Part shown: positions 1 through 10,914 of the stretch, piece by piece
Layout of the letters: the number at the start of each line of letters is the position of its first letter
Position numbering within the stretch: position 1 is the first letter of the stretch
From: Methylophaga sp.
GTDB lineage: Bacteria > Pseudomonadota > Gammaproteobacteria > Nitrosococcales > Methylophagaceae
Assembly (NCBI RefSeq): GCF_030651745.1
Contig: NZ_JAUSCC010000017.1
Span: forward strand, 1-25,451
Direction: 5' to 3'
DNA: 25,451 nt
Position numbers and translations under genes: made by a program
Notes under the pieces: generated by a model
What the model saw: the letters and a program-made list of their open reading frames with translations, nothing else
What the model was told of the DNA's origin: nothing
Databases searched by the model: none

Positions 1-28
1 TGAAGATTTGGAAGCGGTTATTCACTGA
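1..28 (+). CDS. 3' tail of an upstream gene, possibly smg (DUF494)
   Basis: Bases 2-25 read EDLEAVIH and stop at TGA 26-28. A gene tail here is plausible because a strong hairpin follows at 50-82 and topA starts at 113. In many gammaproteobacteria the gene just before topA is smg (DUF494), whose E. coli product also ends in an acidic, hydrophobic stretch closing with His. Only eight residues are visible, so the identity is a guess from gene order. The other frames give nothing better. Confidence 0.35.
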
Positions 29-49
29 ATTTGACCGCTCTTATTATGC

Positions 50-82
50 ATAACACTGCCCGTTTTACACGGGCAGTGTTAT
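50..82 (+). terminator. Hairpin, probable terminator of the gene upstream of topA
   Basis: A perfect 13-bp inverted repeat (50-62 with 70-82) encloses a 7-base loop. The T-tract is weak: TTA directly after the stem and a TTTTT run only at 95-99. It lies between a likely gene end at 28 and the topA start at 113, so it most likely ends the upstream transcript. It could also sit in the topA leader if topA is co-transcribed from further upstream. Confidence 0.6.
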
Positions 83-112
83 TTAGAGCGTCTATTTTTG
101 GTACAGGATTTT

Positions 113-2395
113 ATGGGAAAAAAACTCGTCATTGTTGAGTCGCCGGCCAAGGCCAAGACCATCAAAAAATATCTGGGCAAAGATGTAGAAGTCTTGGCAT
201 CTTATGGTCATGTCCGGGATTTACTGCCTAAAGAAGGTGCAGTCGACCCGTCGAATGATTTTGCAATGAAATATCAGATTATCGATCGCAACAGTAAACA
301 TGTTGAGGCGATTGCCAAAGCCATGAAAAAAGCCGACACGCTCTATCTGGCAACGGATCCGGATCGTGAGGGAGAGGCTATCTCCTGGCATTTGTATGAG
401 TTATTAAAAAAGAAAGGCGTATTAAAAGATAAAGAAACCTTTCGTGTTGTTTTCCACGAGATCACCAAACAAGCCGTCAATGATGCGGTAGCGAATCCAC
501 GCGAACTGTCGATGGATTTGGTCAATGCTCAGCAAGCGCGTCGAGCGCTCGATTATCTGGTTGGCTTTACCCTTTCGCCACTGTTGTGGAAAAAAGTTCG
601 TCGAGGCTTGTCTGCGGGCAGGGTGCAAAGTCCAGCGCTTAGAATGATTGTCGAGCGAGAACTGGAAATTGAAGCGTTCAAAGCTCAAGAATATTGGACC
701 ATCGAAGCTGATGCTGCAGCTGAGAAAATACCGTTTCAAGCAAAATTAACCCAATACAAAAATGAAAAACTTAGTCAGTTCAGTATTGAACATACTGAGC
801 AGGCAGATGAAGTCGTTAAAACATTAAACAAAGCTTCTGAAGGCAAACTGTTAGTTACTCACGTTGAGAAAAAACAACGTAAACGTAATCCCGCTGCACC
901 ATTCACCACTTCAACATTGCAACAGGAAGCTTCCCGTAAATTAGGCTTTGGCGCACAGCGCACCATGAGTGTTGCTCAACAGTTATATGAAGGTGTGGAT
1001 ACAGGCGAGGGGGCAGAAGGTTTGATCACCTACATGCGTACCGACTCGGTAACGCTGGCGGCAGAAGCAATCGAAGAAATCCGCATATTTATCGGTCAGC
1101 GATATGGCGCTAAATCGGTGCCGAGCAAGCCGCAGGAATATAAAACCAAATCCAAAAATGCCCAAGAAGCGCATGAGGCGATCCGCCCAACCTCAGTGTT
1201 GCGCACGCCAGATGAAATGAAGGCGTATTTATCTGCCGATCAACACAAACTGTATAACCTGATATGGCAGCGTACTTTAGCCAGTCAGATGATCCACGCG
1301 ACTTTGAATACCGTTGCCGTGGATTTGGGCTGTGGCAAGGGAAATACATTCCGTGCCAATGGTTCTACCGTAGTTAATCCTGGCTTTATGAGTGTTTATC
1401 TGGAAGGTAAAGACGATACCAAAGGCGACAAAGACGAAACTATTTTGCCGCCGATGGAAGTTGGAGAAGTTATCGACTTAATTGCCATCCGTCCTGAGCA
1501 GCATTTTACCGAGCCACCACCGAGATACAGTGAAGCCAGTCTGGTCCGCAGTCTTGAAGAGCATGATATTGGCCGTCCATCAACTTATGCCAGCATCATT
1601 TCCACCCTGTTGCAACGTGAATATGTTGAGTTAATTACAAAACGCTTTCATCCAACCGATGTGGGGCGTGTTGTCGGCAAGTTTCTGGTCGAACACTTTA
1701 CCCGCTATGTGGACTATGACTTTACCGCCAAACTGGAAGATGATCTGGATGCGGTATCGCGCGGCGAGGCGGAATGGATACCCTTATTACGTAATTTCTG
1801 GGGACCATTTAAAGAGCAAGTTGAAACCAAGGACAAGGAAGTTCAGCGTAGCGATGTAACACAAGAACTGTTGGATGAAGATTGTCCGAAATGCGGTAAA
1901 AAATTATCCAGCCGGTTGGGCCGCAGTGGCCGCTTTATCGGTTGTACCGGTTATCCTGAATGCGATTACACACGCAACATTGATGGCGAAGAAACCACGG
2001 CCAGTGAACCGGAAGTGGTTGAAGGTCGTAAATGTCCTAAATGTGAATCAGATCTTTGGGTACGTACCGGTAAGTACGGCAAATTCATCGGCTGCAGCAG
2101 TTATCCGAAATGTAAGCATATCGAATCTTTGGAGCAGCCGGATAAAACCGGTGTTGAATGCCCGAAATGTAAAAAAGGCGAGATCCTTACCCGTAAGTCA
2201 CGACGCGGCAAGGTGTTCTATTCCTGTTCGGAATACCCAACCTGTGATTATGCGATATGGAATGAGCCGGTTGCCGAACCATGCCCTAATTGTAATTGGC
2301 CTATTTTGAGTATCAAAACCACCAAGAGTAAAGGCACCGAAAAAGTCTGTCCGCAGAAAGACTGCGGTTACAGCGTCAAAGTGGAAGGCGCTTAA
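113..2395 (+). CDS. topA: DNA topoisomerase I (type IA, omega protein)
   Basis: Relaxes negatively supercoiled DNA by cutting and passing single strands; acts on the nucleoid. The 760-residue protein opens with MGKKLVIVESPAKAK, the TOPRIM domain with acidic Glu9. The metal-binding triad D82-x-D84-x-E86 lies in ATDPDREGEAISWHL, and the catalytic tyrosine is Tyr307 in GLITYMRTDS. The C-terminus carries four cysteine-rich zinc-ribbon repeats beginning near Cys591, Cys641, Cys683 and Cys724. Length is somewhat shorter than E. coli TopA (865 aa), mainly in the C-terminal tail. I chose ATG 113 because it reproduces the family N-terminus and has AGGA at 105-108; an in-frame TTG at 98 would add five residues. 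A bidirectional terminator follows. Confidence 0.97.
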   Translation: MGKKLVIVESPAKAKTIKKYLGKDVEVLASYGHVRDLLPKEGAVDPSNDFAMKYQIIDRNSKHVEAIAKAMKKADTLYLATDPDREGEAISWHLYELLKKKGVLKDKETFRVVFHEITKQAVNDAVANPRELSMDLVNAQQARRALDYLVGFTLSPLLWKKVRRGLSAGRVQSPALRMIVERELEIEAFKAQEYWTIEADAAAEKIPFQAKLTQYKNEKLSQFSIEHTEQADEVVKTLNKASEGKLLVTHVEKKQRKRNPAAPFTTSTLQQEASRKLGFGAQRTMSVAQQLYEGVDTGEGAEGLITYMRTDSVTLAAEAIEEIRIFIGQRYGAKSVPSKPQEYKTKSKNAQEAHEAIRPTSVLRTPDEMKAYLSADQHKLYNLIWQRTLASQMIHATLNTVAVDLGCGKGNTFRANGSTVVNPGFMSVYLEGKDDTKGDKDETILPPMEVGEVIDLIAIRPEQHFTEPPPRYSEASLVRSLEEHDIGRPSTYASIISTLLQREYVELITKRFHPTDVGRVVGKFLVEHFTRYVDYDFTAKLEDDLDAVSRGEAEWIPLLRNFWGPFKEQVETKDKEVQRSDVTQELLDEDCPKCGKKLSSRLGRSGRFIGCTGYPECDYTRNIDGEETTASEPEVVEGRKCPKCESDLWVRTGKYGKFIGCSSYPKCKHIESLEQPDKTGVECPKCKKGEILTRKSRRGKVFYSCSEYPTCDYAIWNEPVAEPCPNCNWPILSIKTTKSKGTEKVCPQKDCGYSVKVEGA

Positions 2396-2400
2396 AAATA

Positions 2401-2428
2401 AAAAGGGACGTGAAAATGTCCCTTTTTT
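2401..2428. terminator. Bidirectional intrinsic terminator between topA and the Rdx gene
   Basis: AAAAGGGAC (2401-2409) pairs perfectly with GTCCCTTTT (2418-2426) around an 8-base loop. The plus strand ends in six T. The minus-strand copy also ends in a T-rich run because A-rich sequence precedes the stem. It sits between the convergent ends of topA (2395) and the minus-strand gene ending at 2449, so it can serve both. Confidence 0.88.
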
Positions 2429-2448
2429 ATCTACCTCATATTTGGCTA

Positions 2449-2724
2449 TTACTTTTTCTTATCGGAATGACCTAAATCCTGCTCTGGAGCAATGACATCG
2501 CGAACACGTTGTTTCAGCTCGGTAATATCCGGGAAGCGGCCTTCCTGTTTTCTTGACCAGACCAACTCACTATCCGCCGTTACTTCAAACACTCCGCCGG
2601 TACCCGGTTTAAGCGTTAATTCAGTGATCTCGCCATCAAAAGTACTGAGTAATTCTTGGGCCATCCAAGCTGCTCTGAGCATCCATCGGCATTGCGTGCA
2701 ATAGGTAATCGTAATGTTGTGCAT
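2449..2724 (-). CDS. Rdx-family (SelW/SelT/SelH-like) thioredoxin-fold protein, Cys form
   Basis: This 91-residue protein belongs to the SelT/SelW/SelH (Rdx) family of small thioredoxin-fold redox proteins. The hallmark CxxC (C9-T-Q-C12) follows the first strand, ITITYCTQCRWMLRAAW. Members with CxxU are selenoproteins; here both positions are cysteine. The central PGTGGVFEV and the tail ITELKQRVRDVI and GHSDKKK match bacterial members. The start ATG overlaps the purK stop by one base (TAATG), which suggests translational coupling and makes it the third gene of purE-purK-Rdx. The physiological partner is not known from the sequence, and no link to purine synthesis can be shown beyond co-transcription. 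The family call is firm; the function is not. Confidence 0.85.
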   Translation of the reverse strand: MHNITITYCTQCRWMLRAAWMAQELLSTFDGEITELTLKPGTGGVFEVTADSELVWSRKQEGRFPDITELKQRVRDVIAPEQDLGHSDKKK

Positions 2725-3854
2725 TAATCAGCTTTGATGGCTTCAAAAGTTTGACTGGCCAGCTCCATTGCTTGAGATGTGTCAGCAGCAAGCACATTAA
2801 AGTGACCCATTTTGCGACCAGCACGTGCTTCTTTTTTTCCGTATAAATGCAGCTTGATATCTGGCTGAGTAAGTAGTTTATTCCAGTGTGGCTGGCTATT
2901 GCCCCACACATCACCTAATAAATTAATCATCACAACAGGCGAGATAAGCTCAGCATTTCCAGCTGGCAAACCGCAAAGCATTCTTACTTGTTGTTCAAAT
3001 TGTGAGGTGCGGCAAGCATCCAGGGTGTAATGACCGGAATTATGTGGTCTCGGTGCGATTTCATTAGCAATAATGTCACCTTGTTTCGAGACGAAAAATT
3101 CGACTGCCATGGTGCCAACGTATGCAAGGCCTTCAGCAATTTTACTGGCCATTTCAATCGCCGTTTGCTGAAGTGATTCTGCCGCAATGCTCGGCACAGT
3201 GGTCGAATGTAGGATGCCATTGATATGCACATTTTCAGCGACCGGGAAAGGCGTTATCTGTCCATCCTGACCGCGTGCTAACACAACGGATATTTCTCGT
3301 TCCAGATCAATACGCTGTTCCAGAACACATTCTTTTTGTCCCATGGCATCAAATGCTGCATACACGGCTGATAAATCTTCGCAAACAATCTGACCTTTTC
3401 CATCGTAGCCAAAAGTCGCTACTTTCAGTATGGCCGGGAAAGTAACCTGATTGTTGAGGCTATCAATATCGTTGCTGGAGTTTATTTTGACAAAAGGTAC
3501 GGTCGAGATGCCTTGAGCACGAATAAAGTTTTTTTCAACATTACGGTTCTGCGTACTCGCCAGAGCCGTTGATGAGGGATGAACGACAGTGCGTTGTTCA
3601 AGAAATGCCAAGGTGCTGGCAGGAATGTTTTCGAATTCAGTAGTGATCGCTGCACAAAGTTGGGCAAGTTCGGCGAGGGCAGATTCATCGGTATAAGCCG
3701 CACAGATATGTTGATCAGCAATAATGCCTGCAGGACTGTTTTTATCCGGATCCAGCACAATAACTTTATAGCCCATTGTCTGAGCTGCGGTGGTAAACAT
3801 GCGACCTAATTGGCCGCCGCCCAGCATTCCTAGTGTGGCACCTGGTAAGATCAT
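2724..3854 (-). CDS. purK: 5-(carboxyamino)imidazole ribonucleotide synthase (ATP-grasp)
   Basis: Converts AIR, bicarbonate and ATP to N5-CAIR in de novo purine synthesis, in the cytoplasm. The 376-residue protein starts ILPGATLGMLGGGQLGRM, the nucleotide-fold motif typical of PurK. The ATP-grasp core includes FPAILKVATFGYDGKGQ and LEQRIDLEREISVV. The signature NEIAPRPHNSGHYTLD lies near residues 262-277. Length is close to that of E. coli PurK (355 aa). A GAGGA ribosome site precedes the ATG, 14 bases after the purE stop, so purE and purK are co-transcribed. The stop overlaps the next gene's start by one base. Confidence 0.96.
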   Translation of the reverse strand: MILPGATLGMLGGGQLGRMFTTAAQTMGYKVIVLDPDKNSPAGIIADQHICAAYTDESALAELAQLCAAITTEFENIPASTLAFLEQRTVVHPSSTALASTQNRNVEKNFIRAQGISTVPFVKINSSNDIDSLNNQVTFPAILKVATFGYDGKGQIVCEDLSAVYAAFDAMGQKECVLEQRIDLEREISVVLARGQDGQITPFPVAENVHINGILHSTTVPSIAAESLQQTAIEMASKIAEGLAYVGTMAVEFFVSKQGDIIANEIAPRPHNSGHYTLDACRTSQFEQQVRMLCGLPAGNAELISPVVMINLLGDVWGNSQPHWNKLLTQPDIKLHLYGKKEARAGRKMGHFNVLAADTSQAMELASQTFEAIKAD

Positions 3855-3868
3855 TTACGTCCTCAGTT

Positions 3869-4363
3869 TTATGCTAATGGTGGCAGCGTCATGTCCAGAA
3901 CGGCCTGATGCTGACTTTTACGAAACTGCTCAAGTTTTGCTTCCAGTTTTTTGTCATGGATAGATAACTGGGCAATAGCAAATAGGGCTGCGTTGGCGGC
4001 ACCAGCTTCACCAATGGCAAAGGTCGCCACAGGTATTCCCTTCGGCATTTGCACAATGGATAATAAAGAATCCTGACCTTTCAGGTAGCGAGATGGAACT
4101 GGTACTCCCAGAACGGGTACCAATGTATTCGCAGCGAGCATGCCAGGTAAATGAGCAGCACCTCCGGCACCAGCGATAATACAGCTTAATCCTTTAGCTT
4201 TAGCCGTTTTAGCATACTCGGTTAACAGGTCAGGTGTTCGGTGGGCAGAGACAACTTGAGTTTCATAGGCTACGCCGAAAGCTTCAAGTTGCTCGACGGC
4301 TTTTTGCATGACGGGCCAGTCACTGTTGCTGCCCATCACTACACCTACCAGTGGTTTGTCCAT
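3869..4363 (-). CDS. purE: N5-carboxyaminoimidazole ribonucleotide mutase (class I PurE)
   Basis: Rearranges N5-CAIR, the PurK product, to CAIR. The 164-residue protein shows the PurE signature: [14 protein letters not shown] near the N-terminus, VVSAHRTPD (the catalytic histidine loop) and [13 protein letters not shown]. Requiring PurK's product is consistent with the purK gene directly downstream. I placed the start at ATG 4363 because the protein then begins [15 protein letters not shown] as the family does. The reading frame stays open upstream to 4444, but those 27 residues are not PurE-like. Only a weak GGA ribosome site is visible. The gene is divergent from gltB, and I found no convincing PurR-type operator. 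Confidence 0.95.
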   Translation of the reverse strand: MDKPLVGVVMGSNSDWPVMQKAVEQLEAFGVAYETQVVSAHRTPDLLTEYAKTAKAKGLSCIIAGAGGAAHLPGMLAANTLVPVLGVPVPSRYLKGQDSLLSIVQMPKGIPVATFAIGEAGAANAALFAIAQLSIHDKKLEAKLEQFRKSQHQAVLDMTLPPLA

Positions 4364-4465
4364 TGTTAGTCCGATTGTATTGTCAGAAAAGCAGTGCATT
4401 TTAGCTATTTTATTGAAAATAGGAAAATTTACTGCTGATAGCACGGTCTAAAAGTGTAGCTAGAA

Positions 4466-4494
4466 TTGAATGGTGCCGGATCAATCGTTATACT
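4466..4494 (+). promoter_or_regulatory. Sigma70-type promoter for gltB
   Basis: TTGAAT (4466-4471), a 17-base spacer and TATACT (4489-4494): four and five of six consensus bases with ideal spacing. Transcription would start near 4502 and leave a leader of about 110 bases before the gltB GTG. I see no strong riboswitch-like fold in that leader. Confidence 0.6.
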
Positions 4495-4610
4495 AGGTGA
4501 TCCTTTCTGCCGTGTTTTTGTGCGACGCTCCTCAGTTTTGACATAGCTGTGCTGGTTTAACCACCGGAATGGAGCTGCGACGGCGCTAACAAACGATGAA
4601 GGTATGTGAC

Positions 4611-7600
4611 GTGAGTCAGCCAACAGAACTAACACAAGGTCTTTACAGACCTGAATTTGAGCGCGATAACTGCGGATTCGGCCTGATTGCCCAAATGGAT
4701 GGTAAGCCAAGCCACTGGCTGGTTAAAACCGCCATTGAAGCTTTGGGTAACCTGACCCATCGAGGTGCGATCGGTGCTGATGGTAAGACCGGCGACGGTT
4801 GCGGTTTATTGCTGAAAAAGCCTGACAGCTTCTTTAAAGCGATTGCCGAAGAGCTTGGCTTTTCATTGGCAGAGCATTATGCAGTCGGTATGGTTTTTCT
4901 GTCACAGGACGACAACAAAGCACAGTTAGCGCAGGATGCGGTGAGCGAAAAACTGACTGAACAGGGCTTGCATGTATTGGGCTGGCGCGAAGTGCCGGTT
5001 GATGCTGAAACAGCCTGCGGTCAGGAAGCCTTACGTTTATTGCCGAAGATGCGTCATGTATTTGTTAATGCCGGTGAATCAATGGATGCTGCCGCTTTTG
5101 AGCGCAATCTATACATCGCTCGCCGTAAAGCAGAAAAAGCAATCACCGACGATAAAGACTTTTACATTCCAACCCTGTCATCACAAGTGGTGTCTTATAA
5201 AGGCCTGGTAATGCCGTCTTACTTACCGGTGTTTTACAAAGACCTTGGTGATGAGCGGATGGAAACGGCTATTTGCGTATTCCACCAACGTTTCTCCACC
5301 AATACTTGGCCGCAATGGCGTTTGGCTCAGCCTTTCCGTTATCTGGCACACAATGGTGAAATTAATACTGTCCAAGGTAACCGTAACTGGGCTTTAGCGC
5401 GTGGCGCCAAGTTTGCGACATCATTGATCGAAAACATGGAAGACATTCGTCCATTAGTTGGTACCACCGGTTCTGACTCATCTAGCATGGATAATATGCT
5501 GGAAGCATTGTTGGCGGGTGGCGTTAGCATGTTCCGTGCAATGCGTTTGTTGATTCCACCAGCTTGGCAGAACGATCCGACCATGGATGCGGATCTGAAA
5601 GCATTCTACGATTTTAACTCGATGCATATGGAACCATGGGATGGTCCCGCCGGTGTCGTTATCACCGATGGTCGTTATGCAGCGTGTACGTTAGATCGTA
5701 ATGGTTTACGTCCTGCGCGCTATGTCATTACCAAGGATCGCCATATCACACTGGCATCAGAAGTCGGCGTTTATAACTATCAGCCAGAAGATGTCGTAGC
5801 AAAAGGTCGTCTGAAACCAGGTCAAATGCTGGCGGTAGACACTCAGACCGGTGAGTTGTTGATGCCGGAAGATATCAATAATATGTTGAAAAACGCTCAG
5901 CCATATGGCGAGTGGCTGAATAATAATTTACAGCGTCTGGAAGACACAGAAAGAGACGATCAGCATACCTTGCCGGAAATTCAGGGTGAAGAGCTGGAAA
6001 TCTTTGAAAAAATGTTCGGCGTCAGCTTCGAAGAGCGCGATCAAGTTCTGCGAGTTTTAGGTGAGATCGGTCAAGAAGCCGTTGGTTCGATGGGTGACGA
6101 TAGCCCGTTTGCGGTCATGTCTCAGAAAGTCCGTTCGTTGTACGACTTTTTCCGTCAGCAGTTCGCTCAGGTCACCAATCCGCCGATCGATCCGTTGCGT
6201 GAAAACATTGTTATGTCGCTGGAGACCTGTATCGGTCAAGAGCGCAACCTGTTTGAAGAAGGTGAAGATCACGCTCAGCGGGTGGTGCTGGATTCTCCGG
6301 TACTGACTGAAAAGCTGTTCAATCAAATCCTTAAATTGGGTGACAACGATCCAGAATACAAATCCTATCGTATTTCGTTGAATTACCAGCCAGAAATCGG
6401 CCTGGAAAAAGCAATTGATGCAATTTGTGCTGATGCAGAACAAGCTGTCCGTACTGGCAATGTTGTATTGGTTCTTAGTGATCGTGATATTTCCAAAGAT
6501 ACACTGCCGGTACATGCCCTACTGGCAACTGGTGCGGTACATCAGCATCTGATTAAATCCGGTTTGCGCTGCGATGCCAACTTGATTATTGAAACCGCAA
6601 CCGCCCGTGATCCACATCATTTCGGGGTGCTGCTGGGCTATGGCGCAACTGCAATTTACCCTTATCTTGCATACGCTTGCTTGCAGGATCTGCGTGCCAC
6701 CAATGAAATTAAAGATATTGAGCATGCTAAATTATGCCGTCACTACCGTAAAGGCATCAATAAAGGATTGTTCAAAATCACCTCGAAAATGGGTATCTCA
6801 ACGATTGCCAGCTACCGTGGCGCTCAACTGTTTGAGATTGTCGGTTTGAACGATGCTGTGGTTGAAAAATGTTTCACTGCCACAACCAGCCGAGTCAACG
6901 GAGCTGATTTTGAAGCCTTGCATGAAGATCAGTTGCAACTATCTAAATTGGCTTGGAATCAACGTAAAAAACGTGAACAAGGCGGTTTGCTGAAATTCAT
7001 CCATGGTGGTGAATATCACGCCTATAACCCGGATGTTATTGGCACGCTGCAGAAAGCCGTTCAGGGTGGCAGTTTTGATGACTACAAAACTTATGCGGCT
7101 CTAGTTAACGAACGGCCAGCGATGGTTTTACGCGACCTGCTTGATGTCAAATTGGCTGATACACCGCTGGATATTGAAGAAGTTGAAGATACTGGCGCTA
7201 TTCTCAAACGCTTTGACAGCGCAGGTATGTCTTTAGGTGCTTTATCGCCCGAAGCTCATGAGGCTTTGGCGATTGCGATGAACCGTTTAGGTGGTCGTTC
7301 AAATTCTGGTGAAGGTGGCGAAGATCCGGATCGTTTTGGTAACGAGCGTGTCTCCAAAATCAAACAGATTGCTTCAGGCCGCTTTGGCGTAACACCACAT
7401 TATCTGGTCAACGCAGAAGTATTGCAGATCAAAATCGCTCAAGGCGCCAAGCCTGGCGAGGGTGGTCAGTTACCTGGTGGCAAAGTCAATCAGATGATTG
7501 CGACACTGCGCCATTCTGTACCAGGCGTAACACTGATTTCACCGCCGCCACATCATGATATCTATTCGATTGAAGATCTGGCGCAGCTGATTTTTGACTT

Positions 7601-9086
7601 GAAACAGGTCAACCCGGATGCCTTGGTATCAGTAAAACTGGTATCGCAAGCAGGTGTCGGAACCGTTGCCGCAGGTGTGGCAAAAGCCTATGCCGATTTG
7701 ATTACTATTTCTGGTTATGACGGTGGTACCGGTGCAAGCCCGCTGACATCGGTCAAATATGCTGGCGGTCCTTGGGAGCTTGGCTTGAGTGAAGCCCACC
7801 AGACTCTGCGTGCCAATGATTTACGTGACAAAGTTCGTCTGCAAACAGATGGCGGTTTGAAAACTGGTTTGGATGTCATTAAGGCAGCGATTCTGGGGGC
7901 AGAAAGTTTTGGCTTCGGTACTGGTCCTATGGTGGCATTAGGTTGTAAATATCTGCGGATCTGCCATTTGAATAACTGTGCGACCGGTGTTGCAACGCAG
8001 AATGAAAAGCTGCGTACACAGCACTTTATCGGTTTGCCACAAATGGTGATGAACTACTTCCAGTTTGTGGCTCGCGAAACCCGTGAGTGGTTGGCTAAAC
8101 TTGGTGTTCGTAGTTTGCAGGACTTAATTGGTCGTACTGATTTACTGGAAATTTTGCCGGGCACTACGGACAAGCAACGCGGATTGAACCTGCAACCGTT
8201 ATTGTCAAACGCTGGTGTTCCGGCCGATAAACCCCAGTTCTGTCTTGAACCGAAAAATGAACCTTATGATAAAGGTGAATTGGCTGAACAGATGGTGGTT
8301 GATATTAAAGAAACCATCGTTAATAAAACTGGCGGTGAATTCAGTTACAGCATTCGTAACATAAACCGTTCAATTGGCGCACGGTTATCTGGTGAGATTG
8401 CCAAGCTTCATGGCAATTACGGCATGATTGATAAGCCTATCCGTCTGAATCTGAAAGGTTCTGCCGGACAAAGCTTTGGTGTATTCAATGCCGGCGGTCT
8501 GGAAATGCGTCTTGAAGGCGATGCCAATGACTATGTCGGTAAAGGCATGGCGGCAGGTAAATTGACCATTTATCCATCACCTGAAAGTGATTTTGAAACG
8601 CAGAATGCCAGTATTATTGGTAACACCTGTTTATATGGTGCGACTGGCGGTGAATTGTATGCAGCAGGTAAAGCTGGCGAACGCTTTGCAGTACGTAATT
8701 CCGGCGCAGTAGCTATTGTCGAAGGCGTCGGCGATCACGGTTGTGAGTATATGACTGGTGGGGTTGTTGTCGTGCTGGGCGAAACCGGCCTGAATTTTGG
8801 TGCGGGTATGACTGGCGGTCTGGCTTATGTGCTGGATTTGGATAACACCTTTGCTGAGCGTTATAACGAAGAGCTGGTTGAATTGGTGCGGATTGACAGC
8901 GACGAAATGTCCGAAGCTGCTCTGCATCTAAAAGGCCTTATTGAAGACCACGTGCGTGAAACCGGTAGTGTCTGGGCGCACCAGATCCTGGATCGCTTTG
9001 AACAGGCGATTAAAGAATTCTGGCTGGTCAAACCCAAAGCAGCGTCATTGGATGGTTTATTGAAAATCGCCACCAAAGCGGCCTGA
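4611..9086 (+). CDS. gltB: Glutamate synthase (NADPH) large (alpha) subunit
   Basis: Makes two glutamates from glutamine and 2-oxoglutarate; ammonia passes from the glutaminase site to the synthase site. The protein is about 1491 residues. The Ntn glutaminase nucleophile is Cys21 in [11 protein letters not shown], exposed after removal of a short propeptide. The amidotransferase domain includes [13 protein letters not shown] and [12 protein letters not shown]. The FMN synthase domain contains [20 protein letters not shown] and a 3Fe-4S cluster motif with Cys1112, Cys1118 and Cys1123 ([15 protein letters not shown]). The C-terminal domain is the Gly-rich beta helix typical of GltB. I prefer GTG 4611 because AAGG lies 8 bases ahead; ATG 4596 is in frame but has no ribosome site. 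gltD follows after 24 bases. Confidence 0.96.
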   Translation: MSQPTELTQGLYRPEFERDNCGFGLIAQMDGKPSHWLVKTAIEALGNLTHRGAIGADGKTGDGCGLLLKKPDSFFKAIAEELGFSLAEHYAVGMVFLSQDDNKAQLAQDAVSEKLTEQGLHVLGWREVPVDAETACGQEALRLLPKMRHVFVNAGESMDAAAFERNLYIARRKAEKAITDDKDFYIPTLSSQVVSYKGLVMPSYLPVFYKDLGDERMETAICVFHQRFSTNTWPQWRLAQPFRYLAHNGEINTVQGNRNWALARGAKFATSLIENMEDIRPLVGTTGSDSSSMDNMLEALLAGGVSMFRAMRLLIPPAWQNDPTMDADLKAFYDFNSMHMEPWDGPAGVVITDGRYAACTLDRNGLRPARYVITKDRHITLASEVGVYNYQPEDVVAKGRLKPGQMLAVDTQTGELLMPEDINNMLKNAQPYGEWLNNNLQRLEDTERDDQHTLPEIQGEELEIFEKMFGVSFEERDQVLRVLGEIGQEAVGSMGDDSPFAVMSQKVRSLYDFFRQQFAQVTNPPIDPLRENIVMSLETCIGQERNLFEEGEDHAQRVVLDSPVLTEKLFNQILKLGDNDPEYKSYRISLNYQPEIGLEKAIDAICADAEQAVRTGNVVLVLSDRDISKDTLPVHALLATGAVHQHLIKSGLRCDANLIIETATARDPHHFGVLLGYGATAIYPYLAYACLQDLRATNEIKDIEHAKLCRHYRKGINKGLFKITSKMGISTIASYRGAQLFEIVGLNDAVVEKCFTATTSRVNGADFEALHEDQLQLSKLAWNQRKKREQGGLLKFIHGGEYHAYNPDVIGTLQKAVQGGSFDDYKTYAALVNERPAMVLRDLLDVKLADTPLDIEEVEDTGAILKRFDSAGMSLGALSPEAHEALAIAMNRLGGRSNSGEGGEDPDRFGNERVSKIKQIASGRFGVTPHYLVNAEVLQIKIAQGAKPGEGGQLPGGKVNQMIATLRHSVPGVTLISPPPHHDIYSIEDLAQLIFDLKQVNPDALVSVKLVSQAGVGTVAAGVAKAYADLITISGYDGGTGASPLTSVKYAGGPWELGLSEAHQTLRANDLRDKVRLQTDGGLKTGLDVIKAAILGAESFGFGTGPMVALGCKYLRICHLNNCATGVATQNEKLRTQHFIGLPQMVMNYFQFVARETREWLAKLGVRSLQDLIGRTDLLEILPGTTDKQRGLNLQPLLSNAGVPADKPQFCLEPKNEPYDKGELAEQMVVDIKETIVNKTGGEFSYSIRNINRSIGARLSGEIAKLHGNYGMIDKPIRLNLKGSAGQSFGVFNAGGLEMRLEGDANDYVGKGMAAGKLTIYPSPESDFETQNASIIGNTCLYGATGGELYAAGKAGERFAVRNSGAVAIVEGVGDHGCEYMTGGVVVVLGETGLNFGAGMTGGLAYVLDLDNTFAERYNEELVELVRIDSDEMSEAALHLKGLIEDHVRETGSVWAHQILDRFEQAIKEFWLVKPKAASLDGLLKIATKAA

Positions 9087-9098
9087 TACAACTGGTAA

Positions 9099-10517
<1,419 letters not shown>

Positions 10518-10553
10518 AACTCCAGTTTTTATCTGAAAAATAGTGGCAATCTT

Positions 10554-10608
10554 ATCGCACTGAGTTGGTCATACTCGATTGAGTCTGATCTCTCAGTGCG
10601 ATTTTGTT
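10554..10608 (+). terminator. Rod-like terminator of the gltBD operon
   Basis: A perfect 11-bp outer stem (10554-10564 with 10592-10602) encloses two further stems: GGTCA with TGATC (one G-U pair) and ACTC with GAGT around a GATT loop. Together they form an almost continuous 49-base rod, followed by TTTTGTTTC. It is placed 36 bases after the gltD stop. Confidence 0.85.
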
Positions 10609-10615
10609 TCTGAGT

Positions 10616-10647
10616 TAGGGCTTGTTTATCTTTCATATCCGCCTCTG
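10616..10647 (+). repeat. Left terminal inverted repeat of the MITE-like element
   Basis: 32 bases beginning TAGGG and containing ATCTTTCATATCC, identical there to the reverse complement of the right end; four mismatches overall, at positions 6, 12, 26 and 29. The match stops abruptly outside TA and inside CTG. Confidence 0.8.
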
Positions 10648-10852
10648 TTGTGAGCTGAAAAAGCGTCAATCAAGGCACGAGGAGCGCCTTTTAGTTATTC
10701 TAAATAAGCGACGAGCAACGCAGAGTGACGCTTTTTCAGTCACAACCCGAAGGGCTGGGGCTATTTTTGCGGCCGCCTGCGTTGTCAATCACTTATGTAG
10801 GGTGGCTACACTGCGTGCTTTCCGCCTTGTCGGACACAAAAATAGCCGCCAG

Positions 10853-10884
10853 CAGTGGTGGATATGAAAGATCAACAAACCCTA
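10853..10884 (-). repeat. Right terminal inverted repeat of the MITE-like element
   Basis: Reverse-complement partner of 10616-10647 (28 of 32). It ends 30 bases before the preferred hemE start at 10915 and contains in-frame GTG and ATG codons (10855, 10858, 10864) that open the hemE reading frame early. Confidence 0.8.
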
Positions 10885-10914
10885 GTAATTGCCATCAACA
10901 AAAAAGGTGCTCCG

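Larger units (their letters stand above)
10616..10884. mobile_element. MITE-like element with 32-bp terminal inverted repeats
   Basis: This 269-base block has terminal inverted repeats at 10616-10647 and 10853-10884 that match at 28 of 32 positions. Both ends finish in TA, as expected for insertion at a TA dinucleotide (IS630/Tc1-mariner-like); with palindromic TA this cannot be proven. Inside are two strong stems: 10647-10668 with 10726-10746 (21 pairs, one bulged G) and 10754-10769 with 10837-10853 (16 pairs, one bulge). The whole folds as a closed three-way junction. No transposase reading frame is present, so it would be non-autonomous. It fills the gltD-hemE gap after the gltBD terminator, and any hemE promoter must lie inside it or further upstream. 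A conserved structured RNA is the main alternative. Confidence 0.72.

Noticed and set aside
2449..2724. Selenoprotein reading of the SelW-like gene
   Set aside because: The redox motif is CTQC with ordinary cysteine codons and there is no in-frame TGA, so no selenocysteine recoding is needed.
4501..4610. Riboswitch in the gltB leader
   Set aside because: Only short hairpins (for example around GGTTTAACC) are visible. I could not match a glutamine or other riboswitch core.
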